Positions 63,947 to 64,000 of a DNA stretch of 64,000 bases are shown here, one piece after another. The DNA comes from Halomonas sp. A11-A (lineage in GTDB: Bacteria; Pseudomonadota; Gammaproteobacteria; Pseudomonadales; Halomonadaceae), in NCBI RefSeq assembly GCF_003182195.1, contig NZ_QGTM01000001.1:62001-126000 (forward strand), given 5' to 3'. A model generated the notes under the pieces. The model saw nothing but the letters and a program-made list of their open reading frames with translations, did not search any database and was not told where the DNA came from. Positions within the stretch are counted from its first letter, which is position 1. The number at the start of each line of letters is the position of its first letter. Made by a program: the position numbers and the translations under genes.

Positions 63947-64000
63947 CTTGTTCTCCCTGTCAGGGCCGCGCGGCATGCCCTCACGGCTGCCTGCGCGGCG
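63947..64000. other. Window edge, no gene assigned
   Basis: 54 bases upstream of the PerM-type gene. The sequence is too short to show whether another gene begins here. Confidence 0.3.

Overview
This window is high-GC (roughly two thirds G+C) gammaproteobacterial chromosome and looks like core genome of a Halomonas-type organism (family Halomonadaceae, Oceanospirillales). The reasons are the protein sequences as a whole, the order of the housekeeping blocks (the stretch etfA to lolC runs in nearly the same order as in Pseudomonas), a PHB phasin, and family-wide intergenic repeats. No prophage, plasmid, CRISPR array or integrated island is visible. Mobile traces are limited to two MITE-like elements and two REP-like elements.

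Layout. 1-2840: the 5' end of a DinG-type helicase, a DEAD-box RNA helicase, a small basic protein and exonuclease III. 3027-6432: an iron-type TonB energy-coupling operon (a DUF3450/TtpC fusion, exbB, exbD, tonB) behind a Fur-box-like site. 6626-10466: electron transfer flavoprotein etfBA, divergent from ETF:quinone oxidoreductase, with a MITE between them. 10613-18424: a UvrD-like helicase, DUF1285, TatD, PilZ, holB, tmk, mltG, pabC. 18444-23882: the fatty acid block fabF-acpP-fabG-fabD-plsX-rpmF-yceD (no fabH). 23985-27278: maf/yceF, sppA, a HAD phosphatase, rluC. 27347-30870: RNase E with a long leader. 30981-39789: murB, a low-molecular-weight tyrosine phosphatase, kdsB, a Trm112-like protein, lpxK, msbA, exbD, exbB, comEC. 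39913-42559: DUF2062, lolD, lolC. 42657-45027: a broken EAL gene and the agmatine-to-putrescine pair aguA/aguB. 45073-50232: a nucleobase salvage block (uraA, upp, ung, gpt, apt, purine permease). 50465-51094: riboflavin synthase. 51273-54657: a methionine block (SAM-II-like riboswitch, metN, metI, metQ, free methionine-R-sulfoxide reductase). 54756-54930: two tRNA-Val genes. 55012-59065: glpK, glpR, glpD. 59459-64000: fumC, phasin, a lipoprotein, hda and a PerM-type membrane protein.

How the parts work together. The envelope genes supply fatty acids (plsX/fab), lipid A and Kdo (lpxK, kdsB, msbA), peptidoglycan (murB, mltG) and lipoprotein sorting (lolC/lolD). The etf genes pass electrons from acyl-CoA and other flavin dehydrogenases to the quinone pool. 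The methionine block imports methionine and can repair oxidised free methionine, with a leader RNA that probably senses S-adenosylmethionine. The glp genes take glycerol to dihydroxyacetone phosphate.

The most notable signals are the SAM-II-like leader with an inserted stem-loop upstream of metN, the single-polypeptide DUF3450-TtpC fusion, MITEs that share a core but have different ends, a REP-like repeat inside the tmk reading frame, a near-leaderless promoter at yceD, and a palindrome over the phasin promoter. I did not find a clearly new multi-gene system.
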